Source of the DNA: Methylobacterium sp. DB0501 | GTDB lineage: Bacteria > Pseudomonadota > Alphaproteobacteria > Rhizobiales > Beijerinckiaceae | DNA: 64,000 nucleotides | Reading direction: 5' to 3' | Assembly (NCBI RefSeq): GCF_011043735.1 | Contig: NZ_JAAKGV010000002.1 | Location: 186,001 to 250,000, forward strand | Part shown: positions 56,033 through 64,000 of the stretch, in pieces | Numbering within the stretch: position 1 is the first letter of the stretch | Layout: each line of letters opens with the position of its first letter | Notes under the pieces: generated by a model | The model's database searches: none | What the model was told of the DNA's origin: nothing | The model's input: only the letters and a program-made list of their open reading frames with translations | Translations under genes and position numbers: made by a program

Positions 56033-58096
56033 TCACTCCGCCGCTGCCGGCACCGCCCGCGGATCGGCCTCGAGGGCCGTCCAGCGGTCGGCGCGGTAGG
56101 CCTTGAGGCAGGCCTGGATGCCGAAGACCACGATCGCCACCACGACGGCGACGAAGAGCAGCGCCAGCACCGCGTCGACGCGGTCGTTGAAGACGATCTG
56201 GCGCATCTGGTCGGCGCTCCTGGCCGGGGCCAGCACCTTGCCCTCGGCGAGCGCGGTCGCGTAGCGCTCGGCATGCGCCAGGAAGCCCACCCGCGGATCG
56301 GCGGAGAAGACCTTCTGGAGGCCGGCGGTGAGGGTGCAGGCGATGAGCCAGAGCGTCGGCACGATGGTGACGAGGGCGTAGCGCTCCCGCTTCATCTTGA
56401 AGATCACCACGGTGCACAGCGTCAGCGCGATCGCCGCCAGCATCTGGTTCGAGATGCCGAAGAGCGGCCACAGCGTGTTCACGCCGCCGAGGGGATCGGT
56501 GACGCCCTGGTAGAGGAAGAAGCCCCAGAAGGCGACGCACAGCGCGGTCGCCACGATGCTCGGGCCCCAGGACGCCGTGTCCTTGAAGGCCGGCACCGCG
56601 ACGCCGATCAGGTCCTGGAGCATGAAGCGCCCGGCCCTGGTCCCGGCATCGACGGCGGTGAGGATGAACAGGGCCTCGAACAGGATGGCGAAGTGGTACC
56701 AGAACGCCATCATCGCCTTGCCGCCGACGACGTTGGAGATGATGTGGGCCATGCCGACCGCCAGCGTCGGCGCGCCGCCGGCCCGCGAGATCACGGTGTG
56801 CTCGCCGACGTCGGACGCGGTCTGCCTGATGGTCTCGGCGGAGATCGGGAAGCCCATGGCGGTGACCGCCGCCGAGGCGCTCTCCGGCGTGGTGCCGACG
56901 ACCGCGGCCGGCGCGTTCATGGTGAAGTACACGCCCGGATCGATGACGCTGGCGGCGACGAGCGCCATCACGGCGACGAAGGATTCCATCAGCATGCCGC
57001 CATAGCCGATGAAGCGGGCATTGACCTCGTTGTCGATCAGCTTCGGAGTGGTGCCCGACGAGATCAGGCTGTGGAAGCCCGAGACCGCGCCGCACGCGAT
57101 GGTGATGAACAGGAACGGGAACAGCGAGCCCGACCAGACCGGCCCGGTCCCGTCGACGAACTTCGTCACCGCCGGCATCTGCAGATGCGGCGCGAGCACC
57201 AGGATGCCGAGCGCCAGGCCGACGATGGTGCCGATCTTGAGGAAGGTCGAGAGGTAGTCGCGCGGGGCGAGCAGCAGCCAGACCGGCAGGATCGAGGCGA
57301 CGAAGCCGTAGCCGATCAGCATCCAGCACAGCTGCGTGCCGGTGAAGGTGAACATCGCCGCGAGGGTCGGGTCGTCGGCGACGATCTGGCCGTAGAGGAT
57401 CGCGGCCATCAGCAGGACGAAGCCGAGGATCGAGACCTCGCCGATGCGGCCCGGGCGGATCCAGCGCGAATAGACGCCCATCAGGAGCGCGATCGGGATC
57501 GTCGCCATCACCGTGAAGGTGCCCCAGGGGCTCTCGGCCAGCGCCTTGACGACGATCAGCGCCAGCACCGCCAGGATGATGACCATGATCAGAAAGGCGC
57601 CGAACAGCGCGACGATGCCGGGAATCGTGCCGAGTTCCGAGCGGATCAGCTCGCCGAGCGAGCGGCCGTCGCGGCGCATCGAGACGAACAGCACCATGAA
57701 GTCCTGCACGGCGCCGGCCAGCACCACGCCGGCGAGGATCCAGAGCAGGCCCGGCAGGTAGCCCATCTGCGCCGCCAGCACCGGGCCGACCAGCGGGCCG
57801 GCGCCCGCGATCGCCGCGAAATGGTGGCCGAACAGGACGTACTTGTCGGTCGGGACGTAATCGAGCCCGTCATTGTGGCGCAATGCCGGGGTCTCGCGGG
57901 TCGGGTCGAGCCGCATGATGCGGTCGGCGATGAACAGCGAGTAATAACGGTAGGCGATCAGGTAGACCGAGACCGCCGCGACGACGATCCAGAGCGCGTT
58001 GACAGTCTCGCCGCGCTGCGTCGCCACCACGGCGAGGGCAGCGGCCCCGAGCGCGCCCACCAGGGCCCAGGGCCCGTGCTTGCGGACGGCAGTCAT
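56033..58096 (-). CDS. cstA: CstA/BtsT-type carbon starvation carrier (pyruvate transport family)
   Basis: A 687-residue polytopic membrane protein with about 18 helices. The DGLDYVPTDKYVLFGHHFAAIAGAGPLVGPV block is the family signature. Relatives import pyruvate and peptides at carbon limitation. GGGAGGAAACCTC precedes ATG 58096. It forms an operon with ybdD. A palindrome lies 85 bp upstream (58181-58195). Confidence 0.95.
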   Translation of the reverse strand: MTAVRKHGPWALVGALGAAALAVVATQRGETVNALWIVVAAVSVYLIAYRYYSLFIADRIMRLDPTRETPALRHNDGLDYVPTDKYVLFGHHFAAIAGAGPLVGPVLAAQMGYLPGLLWILAGVVLAGAVQDFMVLFVSMRRDGRSLGELIRSELGTIPGIVALFGAFLIMVIILAVLALIVVKALAESPWGTFTVMATIPIALLMGVYSRWIRPGRIGEVSILGFVLLMAAILYGQIVADDPTLAAMFTFTGTQLCWMLIGYGFVASILPVWLLLAPRDYLSTFLKIGTIVGLALGILVLAPHLQMPAVTKFVDGTGPVWSGSLFPFLFITIACGAVSGFHSLISSGTTPKLIDNEVNARFIGYGGMLMESFVAVMALVAASVIDPGVYFTMNAPAAVVGTTPESASAAVTAMGFPISAETIRQTASDVGEHTVISRAGGAPTLAVGMAHIISNVVGGKAMMAFWYHFAILFEALFILTAVDAGTRAGRFMLQDLIGVAVPAFKDTASWGPSIVATALCVAFWGFFLYQGVTDPLGGVNTLWPLFGISNQMLAAIALTLCTVVIFKMKRERYALVTIVPTLWLIACTLTAGLQKVFSADPRVGFLAHAERYATALAEGKVLAPARSADQMRQIVFNDRVDAVLALLFVAVVVAIVVFGIQACLKAYRADRWTALEADPRAVPAAAE

Positions 58097-58180
58097 GAGG
58101 TTTCCTCCCGGCTGTGCCGCCGGGCTCACGACACGCTTCGGCGGCTTCCTTCGACTTTCGGGTAAAGGAAACGGTGAGGA

Positions 58181-58195
58181 CTGCCAATGTGGCAG
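58181..58195. promoter_or_regulatory. palindrome upstream of cstA
   Basis: CTGCCA-ATG-TGGCAG is a perfect 6-bp palindrome about 85 bp before the cstA start. It may be an operator. The gap 58097-58466 has no gene. Confidence 0.35.
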
Positions 58196-58341
58196 GGACG
58201 CGGGTGTGCCGCGCTGGGATCAGACTTTCGTCGTAGGAACGGATGATCGGCGTTTCAGGCGCGTGGCGCCGCCGCACTTGCCGCAGGCTGGGCCTTGTCC
58301 CTCCCGCAACCTCATCCTGACGTGCGGGTGAGGCGAACCTT

Positions 58342-58385
58342 GAAGGAGGGCTCAGAGGCCACGGCGGTTCGTACGGCCCTCCTTC
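58342..58385. repeat. 10-bp inverted repeat, intergenic element
   Basis: GAAGGAGGGC (58342-58351) and GCCCTCCTTC (58376-58385) are exact complements. The surrounding text (CCTCATCCTGA...CCTTGAAGGAGG) resembles a dispersed intergenic element often seen in alphaproteobacteria; this is inference. Confidence 0.5.
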
Positions 58386-58466
58386 GAGGGCGGTCGGCCT
58401 GCGATCGACCGACGCCTCGGGAGGAGGTCGCGTGCGGGATGAGAGAAACGGAGGAGTTCGCCGGCC

Positions 58467-59132
58467 TCAGCTCGACGGCAGCCCTGCCAGGATGTGATCG
58501 TAATCCAGGTTCGCGGTCTCGATGACGATCTGGGTCCGGCTGATGACGCCGAGCTTGCGCAGGATCTCCGAGACGTGGGCCTTCACGGTCGAATCGCCGA
58601 CGCCGAGCTCGTGGGCGATCTGCTTGTTGAGCTTGCCCTGGCGGATCATCAGCAGCACCCGCACCTGCTGCGGGGTCAGCTCGGCGATGCGCTCGGCGAT
58701 CGGCGCCTTGCCGGTCTTGCGGCCGGGGGTCTCGGCCGGGCCGGCCGTGCCGTCGGGCACGAACACCGCGCCGTTGAGCACGTCGGTGATGGCGCGGATC
58801 AGCACCGGCTTGCCGGCGGCCTTCGGCACGAAGCCGGCGGCGCCGTGGGCGAGCGCCTCGCGCACGATGCGCGGATCGTCGAGGCCCGAGACCACCAGCA
58901 CCGGGATGCGCGGGAAGCGGGTACGGATCGCGATCAACCCGTCGAAGCCGTTGACGCCCTGCATCGTTAGGTCGAGCAGGGTCAGGTCGATCGAGCGGCC
59001 CCGGGACAGGGCCGCGCAGGCGCTGTCGATCCCGTCCGCCTCCTCGACCTCGGCGGCCGGGAAGGCGAGGCGGACGGCGCTGCCCAGGGCATCGCGGAAC
59101 AGCGGGTGGTCGTCGACGATGATCAGGTGCAT
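58467..59132 (-). CDS. NarL/LuxR-type response regulator (ErbR/AgmR-like)
   Basis: A 221-residue regulator: receiver domain with acidic D7-D8, phosphoacceptor D54 (LLDLTM) and Lys in VPKAA, then a LuxR-type HTH (about 155-210, KQIAHELGVGDSTVKAHVSEI). By overall look it is closest to ErbR/AgmR-type regulators that control alcohol-oxidation genes in Pseudomonas. GGAGGGG precedes ATG 59132. It is divergent from the FIST and hybrid kinase genes, its probable partner kinase. Confidence 0.9.
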   Translation of the reverse strand: MHLIIVDDHPLFRDALGSAVRLAFPAAEVEEADGIDSACAALSRGRSIDLTLLDLTMQGVNGFDGLIAIRTRFPRIPVLVVSGLDDPRIVREALAHGAAGFVPKAAGKPVLIRAITDVLNGAVFVPDGTAGPAETPGRKTGKAPIAERIAELTPQQVRVLLMIRQGKLNKQIAHELGVGDSTVKAHVSEILRKLGVISRTQIVIETANLDYDHILAGLPSS

Positions 59133-59641
59133 GTCCGACCCCTCCGCGAGGGGCGTCGGCGCCCCGTCCGGCCGCGGAAGAGATACTCCTGGAGCCGGGC
59201 TGGTCAATCCCACCATCGCGACGGATCATCCTCATCAACCGCGCATCGCCGGGCGGCACGCGAGTGGGCAGGCGCGCATCGCCTGACGGCAAGCGCATCG
59301 GCCGTCGCCTGTTACCTTGCGGCATGCGCGATGGCAGATCGGGGACAGCAGATCTGCCGTACCCTTGAAGTCGAGGGAAGAGTTACCATGGGGGGTGCGG
59401 CAGCAGCCACAGTGCTTTAGTATGGAGGCCCGATGACGATCCCGCGCTCTGCACCTTGGTCCAATGGTGGGCGGCGGCGCGCCGGCCCTATCGTCGTGCG
59501 ACCTCGGCGGTGAAGGACCTCCTCCAAGGACCCTCTGGCCGCGGAGCGGGCGGGACCGGAGCGTGGCATCTGGTCGCCGGCGGCGCGTGGGGCGCCGCCG
59601 GTGGCCGATCGCGGGGGCGATCGCCCCTCCGGTCCTCGAAG

Positions 59642-59675
59642 CGCAGGCGCGGCCGCCGCACCGGCCGCGCCTGCG
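59642..59675. terminator. perfect 14-bp hairpin upstream of FIST gene
   Basis: CGCAGGCGCGGCCG (59642-59655) and CGGCCGCGCCTGCG (59662-59675) pair perfectly around six bases. It could be an attenuator in the FIST leader or the end of an unseen transcript. No T-run. Confidence 0.45.
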
Positions 59676-59751
59676 TGCCTTGCCGCGCATGCGTGCCTTA
59701 CGGTAAGCCACGCCCTCGACGACGTTTGCCGCGTTGCCAGTCTTTCCGGTC

Positions 59752-59768
59752 CGCCGCATAATGCGGCG
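59752..59768. promoter_or_regulatory. palindrome 55 bp upstream of FIST start
   Basis: CGCCGCAT-A-ATGCGGCG is a perfect 8-bp palindrome with one base spacer, 54 bases before GTG 59823. It is a fair candidate operator for the divergent LuxR-type regulator, but no match to a known site is claimed. Confidence 0.4.
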
Positions 59769-59822
59769 AGAGCCGGTACTGAGACGGCGACAAGCAAGAC
59801 GGCAACCAGGGGGAGACAGCCG

Positions 59823-60983
59823 GTGGCGCAGGGCACGCGCACGCGCTCGCATCGCTGCGGGATTCAGACGGCCTGGACCGAGGCGACCGGGGCGGAGGCC
59901 GCCGTGGCGGCGCTCGCCGCCTCCCTCGACGTCGCCCGCATCGCCCACCTCATCATCTTCTTCTCGCCGGTCTACGGAGTCGAGGCGCTGAACGCGGCGT
60001 TGGCGCGTGCCTTCCCGGGCGTGCGGGTCGCCGGCTGCACCTCCTCGGGCGAGATCAGCCCGATGGCCGGGCTCGACCGCGGCCTCGTCGCCATCGCCTT
60101 CCCGCACGAGGGGTTCCGCATCGCCTCGGCGGTGCTGGAATCGGTCGATCGTCTCGACGCCGAGCGGGCCTCGGCCTCGATCCGCTCCCTGCGCTGCGCC
60201 ATGGAAACGATCAGCCGCGGCGGCCAGCGCTTCGCGATCTCTCTCATCGACGGGCTCGCCAACGCCGAGGAGACGGTGATCGCCGCGATCGGCTACGGCC
60301 TCGACGGGGTGCCCCTCGTCGGCGGATCGGCCGGCGACGAGCTGACCTTCTCCGAGACCGCCCTGATCCATGACGGGCAGGTCCACCGCCGGGCCGCGAT
60401 CCTGCTGCTGATCGAATCCGACTTCCCCGTCGAGATCTTCAAGAACGACAATTTCGAGCCGACCGGCGTCAAGTTCGTCGTCACCGAGACCGACCACGAG
60501 CAGCGCACGGTGCGCGAACTCAATGCCGAGCCGGCGGCGGTCGAGTACGCCAACGCGCTCGGCATCGATCCCGACGCGCTCACCCCGACGAGCTTCGCGG
60601 CGCATCCGCTCGTCGTGCGGGTCGGCGGCGACTATTTCTGCCGCTCGATCCGCCACCTCAACCCGGACCAGTCGCTCAGCTTCCACTGCGCCATCGAGAG
60701 CGGAGTGGTGCTGACGCTGGCGCGCCAGAAGGATCTGGTCGAGGCGACCCGCGAGGAACTCGCCCGGCTCGACGCGCGGCTGGGCGGCGTCGACCTGGTG
60801 ATCGGCTTTGAATGCGTGCTGCGCCGCCTCGACGCCGAGATCCACCAGGCCCGCCACAGCATCGCCGAGCTCTATCGGCACTACAACGTCGTCGGCTTCG
60901 AGACCTATGGCGAGCAGTACCGCTCGATGCACCTGAACCAGACCTTCACGGGCATCGCCATCGGCCGGCCCGCCGGGCCGTGA
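59823..60983 (+). CDS. FIST-domain sensor protein (NosP-like)
   Basis: A 386-residue protein with an N-terminal FIST domain (VAGCTSSGEISP, the AGCS-G-I motif; PLVGGSAGDELTF) and a C-terminal FIST_C domain (about 210-370; the LNPDQSLSFHCAIESGVVL stretch). NosP of Pseudomonas is a heme NO sensor of this plan beside the kinase NahK. I cannot confirm a heme ligand here. GGGGGAG lies before GTG 59823. The next gene, a NahK-like kinase, starts 2 bp after its stop, so the two are translationally coupled. Confidence 0.88.
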   Translation: MAQGTRTRSHRCGIQTAWTEATGAEAAVAALAASLDVARIAHLIIFFSPVYGVEALNAALARAFPGVRVAGCTSSGEISPMAGLDRGLVAIAFPHEGFRIASAVLESVDRLDAERASASIRSLRCAMETISRGGQRFAISLIDGLANAEETVIAAIGYGLDGVPLVGGSAGDELTFSETALIHDGQVHRRAAILLLIESDFPVEIFKNDNFEPTGVKFVVTETDHEQRTVRELNAEPAAVEYANALGIDPDALTPTSFAAHPLVVRVGGDYFCRSIRHLNPDQSLSFHCAIESGVVLTLARQKDLVEATREELARLDARLGGVDLVIGFECVLRRLDAEIHQARHSIAELYRHYNVVGFETYGEQYRSMHLNQTFTGIAIGRPAGP

Positions 60984-60985
60984 GC

Positions 60986-62332
60986 ATGAACAAGTCGGGG
61001 GCCGGTGAGGACGTCGCGTCCCTCCACCGCCGCATCGCCAAGCTGGAACGCATCAACGCCGCCCTGATGTCCCAGGTCGAGCGCACGATGGACCAGCGCG
61101 GCAGCGCCTACTCGCTGTTCCAGACCGCCATCACCCTCGAGGGCCAGGTCCGCTCCCGCACCGAGGAGCTGACGGCCCTGATGCGCAGCCTGGAGCGATC
61201 GAACCAGGCGCTCACCGCCGCCAAGGAGGAGGCCGAGCGGGCCAACCGCTCGAAGACCCGCTTCCTCGCCGCGGCGAGCCACGACCTGCTCCAGCCCCTC
61301 AACGCCGCCCGGCTGTCGATTTCGGCCCTCGCCGAGATGCGGATGGGGCCGGAGCCCCGCGTCGTCGTCGGCCAGGTCGAGCGCGGCCTGCAGACCATCG
61401 AGGACCTGATCAAGACGCTCCTCGACATCTCGAAGCTCGATGCCGGGCTGATCCAGCCGGTGGTGCGGCCGGTGCGGGTCGCCGACGTACTGGAGAGCAT
61501 CGAGGCGAGCTTCGGGCCGCTCGCCGCCCGCAAGGGCCTGCGCCTGTCGGTGCGCGGCGGCCGGTACTGGGTCAGGAGCGACCTGGTGCTGCTCCAGCGC
61601 ATCCTGCAGAACCTGGTCTCCAACGCGATCCGCTACACCGCGGCCGGCGGCGTGCTGGTGGCGGCGCGCCGGCGCGGCGCCGAGATCCGCATCGACGTGG
61701 TCGATTCCGGCGCCGGCATCCCGGAGGACGAGCAGGAGCTGATCTTCGAGGAGTTCCACCGCGGCGGGCGCGAGAGCGTCGACGGCGAGATCGCGCTCGG
61801 CCTCGGCCTGTCGATCGTGCGCCGCTCGGCCCAGGCCCTCGGCCATCCCTTGAGCCTCGACTCGCGAGTCGGCCACGGCTCGCGCTTCAGCCTGCACCTG
61901 CCGCCCTGCGCTCCCGAGGCGCCCCGCCCCGCTCCCTCGCTGGTGCCGCCGACGAGCCTCACCGGAGCCCGCATCGCCCTGATCGAGAACGACAAGGCGG
62001 CGCTGGAGGCCCTGGCGCGGCTCTTTCACGGCTGGGACGCCAACGCCTTCGCGGCGCGCGACCACCTGAGCCTGGTCCGCCTCCTCGGCACGACCTGGAG
62101 CCCCGACGTGGTCGTGGCCGATTTCCACCTCGACGGCGGCGCCTGCGGCCTCGACACCGTGGAATGGCTGCGCTCGGTCCACGGCCACGACATCCCGGCG
62201 GTGATCACCACCGCCGACCACTCGTCCGAGGTCGAGGCGCGGGTGCGGGCGGCCCGCTGCGAGCTGGTCCACAAGCCGCTCAAGCCGGCGCAGCTGCGGG
62301 CGCTGCTCGCGCATCTGCTGACCCGGGGCTGA
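60986..62332 (+). CDS. hybrid sensor histidine kinase with receiver domain (NahK-like)
   Basis: A 448-residue soluble kinase with an N-terminal coiled coil (about 10-90), DHp motif AASHDLLQPLNAARL (H99), N box LQNLVSNAIRYT, G boxes VVDSGAGIP and LGLGLSIVRR, then a receiver domain with D379 (VADFHLD). The HDLLQPLNAARL motif is characteristic of NahK and ErcS'-type kinases. It lacks its own sensor, so the adjacent FIST protein probably supplies the signal. ATG 60986 begins 2 bp after the FIST stop. Confidence 0.92.
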   Translation: MNKSGAGEDVASLHRRIAKLERINAALMSQVERTMDQRGSAYSLFQTAITLEGQVRSRTEELTALMRSLERSNQALTAAKEEAERANRSKTRFLAAASHDLLQPLNAARLSISALAEMRMGPEPRVVVGQVERGLQTIEDLIKTLLDISKLDAGLIQPVVRPVRVADVLESIEASFGPLAARKGLRLSVRGGRYWVRSDLVLLQRILQNLVSNAIRYTAAGGVLVAARRRGAEIRIDVVDSGAGIPEDEQELIFEEFHRGGRESVDGEIALGLGLSIVRRSAQALGHPLSLDSRVGHGSRFSLHLPPCAPEAPRPAPSLVPPTSLTGARIALIENDKAALEALARLFHGWDANAFAARDHLSLVRLLGTTWSPDVVVADFHLDGGACGLDTVEWLRSVHGHDIPAVITTADHSSEVEARVRAARCELVHKPLKPAQLRALLAHLLTRG

Positions 62333-62380
62333 GCCCCGGAATCGCCGCACCGTCTCTGTTTCTCAAAGTTTCTGATCGCC

Positions 62381-62418
62381 GGCGCCGCCATTCCCCGTGA
62401 TGGGGCTGCGACGGCGCC
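62381..62418. terminator. compound hairpin after hybrid kinase
   Basis: Outer arms GGCGCCG (62381-62387) and CGGCGCC (62412-62418) enclose an inner CCCC-GTGAT-GGGG stem, 49 bp after the kinase stop. No T-run; position suggests a transcript end. Confidence 0.45.
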
Positions 62419-62420
62419 CG

Positions 62421-62520
62421 CGTGCGCCTATGTCGTTATGCCTATATCCATTCGTTTCTACTATATTTCTTGCGCGATTTATCCTCGAATGGACTAAGCA
62501 AAACGAGAAATAGACGGTTG
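62421..62520. other. A+T-rich segment upstream of thioester-reductase-like gene
   Basis: These 100 bases have 42% G+C (42 counted) against about 70% around. It contains TATATCC, CTATATTTCTTG and ATTTATCC and could hold the promoter of the gene at 62621, or be a fragment of foreign origin. Confidence 0.5.
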
Positions 62521-62620
62521 CGTAAGAGCAACATACTGCGTGATTACGAAGACGGTGCCGCTGGAACGGATTTTCTGCCCGCTCACTTGTGGCATCTCTC
62601 CTGAACGTGGGAGGTCCAGC

Positions 62621-63781
62621 GTGGCACGGATATTACTGACGGGCGCAACCGGCTTTCTGGGCGGCGCCGTTCTTCACCAGGCCTTGAGCCGGCGCGACGG
62701 CACCGAATGGGTCTGCCTCGTCCGCTGCGCCACCGCCGACCAGGGCCGGCAGCGGATCGCCGCGCGGCTGTCGCGCTTCACCGACCCGTTCACCGCCCAG
62801 CGCCTCGCCCGCGCGGTCGAAGTGGTGCCGGGCGACTTCACCCGGGCCGATCTCGACGCCGACCCGCGGCTCGACTCCGTCACCCACGTGCTGCATCTCG
62901 CCGCCGACACGTCGTGGTGGGGCGAGGAGCGGGTCAGCCGTACCAACCACGACGGCACGCTGGCGCTCGCCCGGCGCGCCCGCGCGATGCCGGGCCTCGT
63001 CCGCTTCCTGCACGTCAGCACCGCGATGATCTGCGGCACCGAGGCGCCCGCCCTCGTCGAGGAGGCGGCCTATCCCTCGCCCCAGGCCCGCCACCTCGTC
63101 GCCTACACGGTCTCCAAGGCGGCCGCCGAGACCTCGCTCGCCGGCAGCTTCGCCGACCTGCCGATCGTGGTCGCCCGTCCGTCGATCGTGGTCGGTCACT
63201 CGACGCTCGGCGCGGCGCCGAGCTCGAGCATCCTGTGGGTGATCCGCGCCGCCGACCGCCTGCGCCTGGTGCCGTGCGCGCCCGAGAGCGCCGTCGACAT
63301 CGTCCCGGTCGACTGGGTTGCCGACAGCCTGCTCGGCCTGCTGCGCAAGCCGCACCTTGCCCATAAGCTCTATCACGTCTCGGCCGGCGAGGGCGCGCAT
63401 GCCCGGTGGGCCGACCTGATGCGGGCCTTCGCCGACGCCGATCCGGCGGGCGGCCCGCGCGACGACTTCGCCCGCTTCGACCTCGCCGCCGACCGGGCGC
63501 TGCTGCGCCGGCGCTTCGCCGAGACCTTCGGCCTCGACGGTGCCCTCAAGCAGGCGATGCTGCGGGCGGTGCGCGCCTACTACGCCTTCTGCTCCCTCGA
63601 CCTGACCTTCTCGAACGCCCGGCTCCTCGCCGAGGGGCTGACGCCGCCGCCGGCCTTCACGGATTATCTCAAGGTCTGCCTCGACAACGCCCCCGACATC
63701 GCCGAGCAATTCGCCGACGACCTCGAGATGTTCGTGGCGCCGTCTCCGAGCCAGGCCCTGCCGCTGACGGCGAGCGCATGA
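62621..63781 (+). CDS. extended SDR, thioester-reductase-like (NAD_binding_4)
   Basis: A 386-residue protein with the dinucleotide site ILLTGATGFLGGAVL, a HLAADTSWWG segment, the catalytic YTVSKAAAE (YxxxK) and a PIVVARPSIVVG segment, which match the thioester-reductase/male-sterility SDR group that releases aldehydes from acyl thioesters or acts on sterols and polyketides. GTG 62621 follows GGGAGG at seven bases; the frame is open to 62540 with no support. Its last codon overlaps the next gene by ATGA. Confidence 0.85.
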   Translation: MARILLTGATGFLGGAVLHQALSRRDGTEWVCLVRCATADQGRQRIAARLSRFTDPFTAQRLARAVEVVPGDFTRADLDADPRLDSVTHVLHLAADTSWWGEERVSRTNHDGTLALARRARAMPGLVRFLHVSTAMICGTEAPALVEEAAYPSPQARHLVAYTVSKAAAETSLAGSFADLPIVVARPSIVVGHSTLGAAPSSSILWVIRAADRLRLVPCAPESAVDIVPVDWVADSLLGLLRKPHLAHKLYHVSAGEGAHARWADLMRAFADADPAGGPRDDFARFDLAADRALLRRRFAETFGLDGALKQAMLRAVRAYYAFCSLDLTFSNARLLAEGLTPPPAFTDYLKVCLDNAPDIAEQFADDLEMFVAPSPSQALPLTASA

Positions 63782-64000
63782 ACCCCTTCCTCACCCTCGC
63801 GGTGGCGATCGGCGCCGAGATCACGGCGACGCTCGCCCTCAAGGCCGCGGACGGACTCACCCGACCGGGCCCGACGCTCCTCGTCGCTCTCGGCTACGGC
63901 ACGGCCCTGTGGCTGATGTCGACCAGCATGGACATGCTGCCGATCGGCATCGTCTACGCGATCTGGGCCGGGATCGGCATGGTCGGCGCGGCGCTCGGCG
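63778..64000 (+). CDS. SMR-family transporter (partial)
   Basis: The first 74 residues of a small multidrug resistance (EmrE/QacE/SugE-like) protein, cut by the window end. The membrane-embedded Glu lies in GAEITATLALKAADG (about residue 14), and the YAIWAGIGMVGAALG segment is typical of the family. ATG 63778 overlaps the previous stop (ATGA), so it is translationally coupled to the thioester-reductase-like gene. Confidence 0.9.
   Translation, partial: MNPFLTLAVAIGAEITATLALKAADGLTRPGPTLLVALGYGTALWLMSTSMDMLPIGIVYAIWAGIGMVGAALG

Larger units (their letters stand above)
59133..59822. other. 690-bp regulatory gap between response regulator and FIST gene
   Basis: No gene is supportable here. It contains: an imperfect 22-bp direct repeat (59241-59262 and 59274-59295, 19 of 22 equal); an inverted repeat GGCAGATC/GATCTGCC (about 59333-59358); a 14-bp perfect-stem hairpin (59642-59675); and a palindrome (59752-59768). 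A 10-codon open frame at 59388 (MGGAAAATVL) could be a leader peptide, but the support is weak. The size suggests a divergent control region. Confidence 0.5.

Noticed and set aside
59388..59420. 10-codon frame MGGAAAATVL as a leader peptide
   Set aside because: No strong ribosome site, no run of regulatory codons and no clear attenuator structure next to it.

Overview
The window is about 70% G+C and densely packed on both strands. Gene content and order suggest an alphaproteobacterium of the Methylobacterium/Methylorubrum type (Hyphomicrobiales): an lspA-ileS pair, a complex I NDUFA9-like protein, a YfdX protein, CstA-YbdD, a 3-hydroxybutyrate/acetoacetate operon, and CtrA-like sites. This placement is inferred from protein character, not from a database search. 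I see no rRNA, tRNA, CRISPR array, insertion sequence or prophage. Both window ends cut genes: an M16 protease at the left and an SMR transporter at the right.

Layout. 1-11 kb: M16 protease, a periplasmic protein with a strong terminator, lspA-ileS, a GNAT, a CadD-type transporter, ribF, a CheY-CheZ-like pair and a HAD phosphatase. 11-20 kb: adenine deaminase, a membrane protein with a degenerate EAL domain, a CopZ-like chaperone, a six-helix PAS histidine kinase, a peptidoglycan-binding membrane protein, a secreted protein and AlkB. 20-30 kb: a YddG-like exporter, a GloB-like hydrolase with a cupin, two methyltransferases, MarC, an alpha/beta hydrolase, dapB, gpmA, a CsbD-like protein and YfdX. 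30-43 kb: patatin-adc-bdh operon, accA, an L,D-transpeptidase, nhaA, tlpA and argH with overlapping divergent start codons, an SDR lacking the usual catalytic Tyr/Lys, and the NDUFA9-like protein. 43-51 kb: a coiled-coil envelope protein, a decayed DUF2243 gene, a UDP-galactopyranose-mutase-like flavoprotein, a GT-C membrane protein, a DUF1499 protein and an amine oxidase. 51-58 kb: tex, an EamA transporter and cstA-ybdD. 58-64 kb: a LuxR-type response regulator, a divergent FIST protein plus hybrid kinase (a NosP-NahK-like module), then a thioester-reductase-like SDR coupled to an SMR transporter.

How the genes fit together. The clearest functional groups are envelope maintenance (lspA, L,D-transpeptidase, two peptidoglycan-binding proteins, a GT-C glycan group), ketone-body/PHB metabolism (patatin, adc, bdh), and signalling (CheY/CheZ, a DivJ-like kinase, and the FIST/NahK-like/LuxR module that may sense nitric oxide or control alcohol metabolism).

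Non-coding structure is rich. One approximately 120-140 bp structured repeat occurs twice (11.3 and 51.4 kb), both times just 3' of a minus-strand gene. A family of approximately 40 bp palindromes occurs at least five times between genes; one copy has a 21-bp perfect stem. A 100-bp patch inside ileS has 46% G+C and T-ending codons, quite unlike the rest of the gene.
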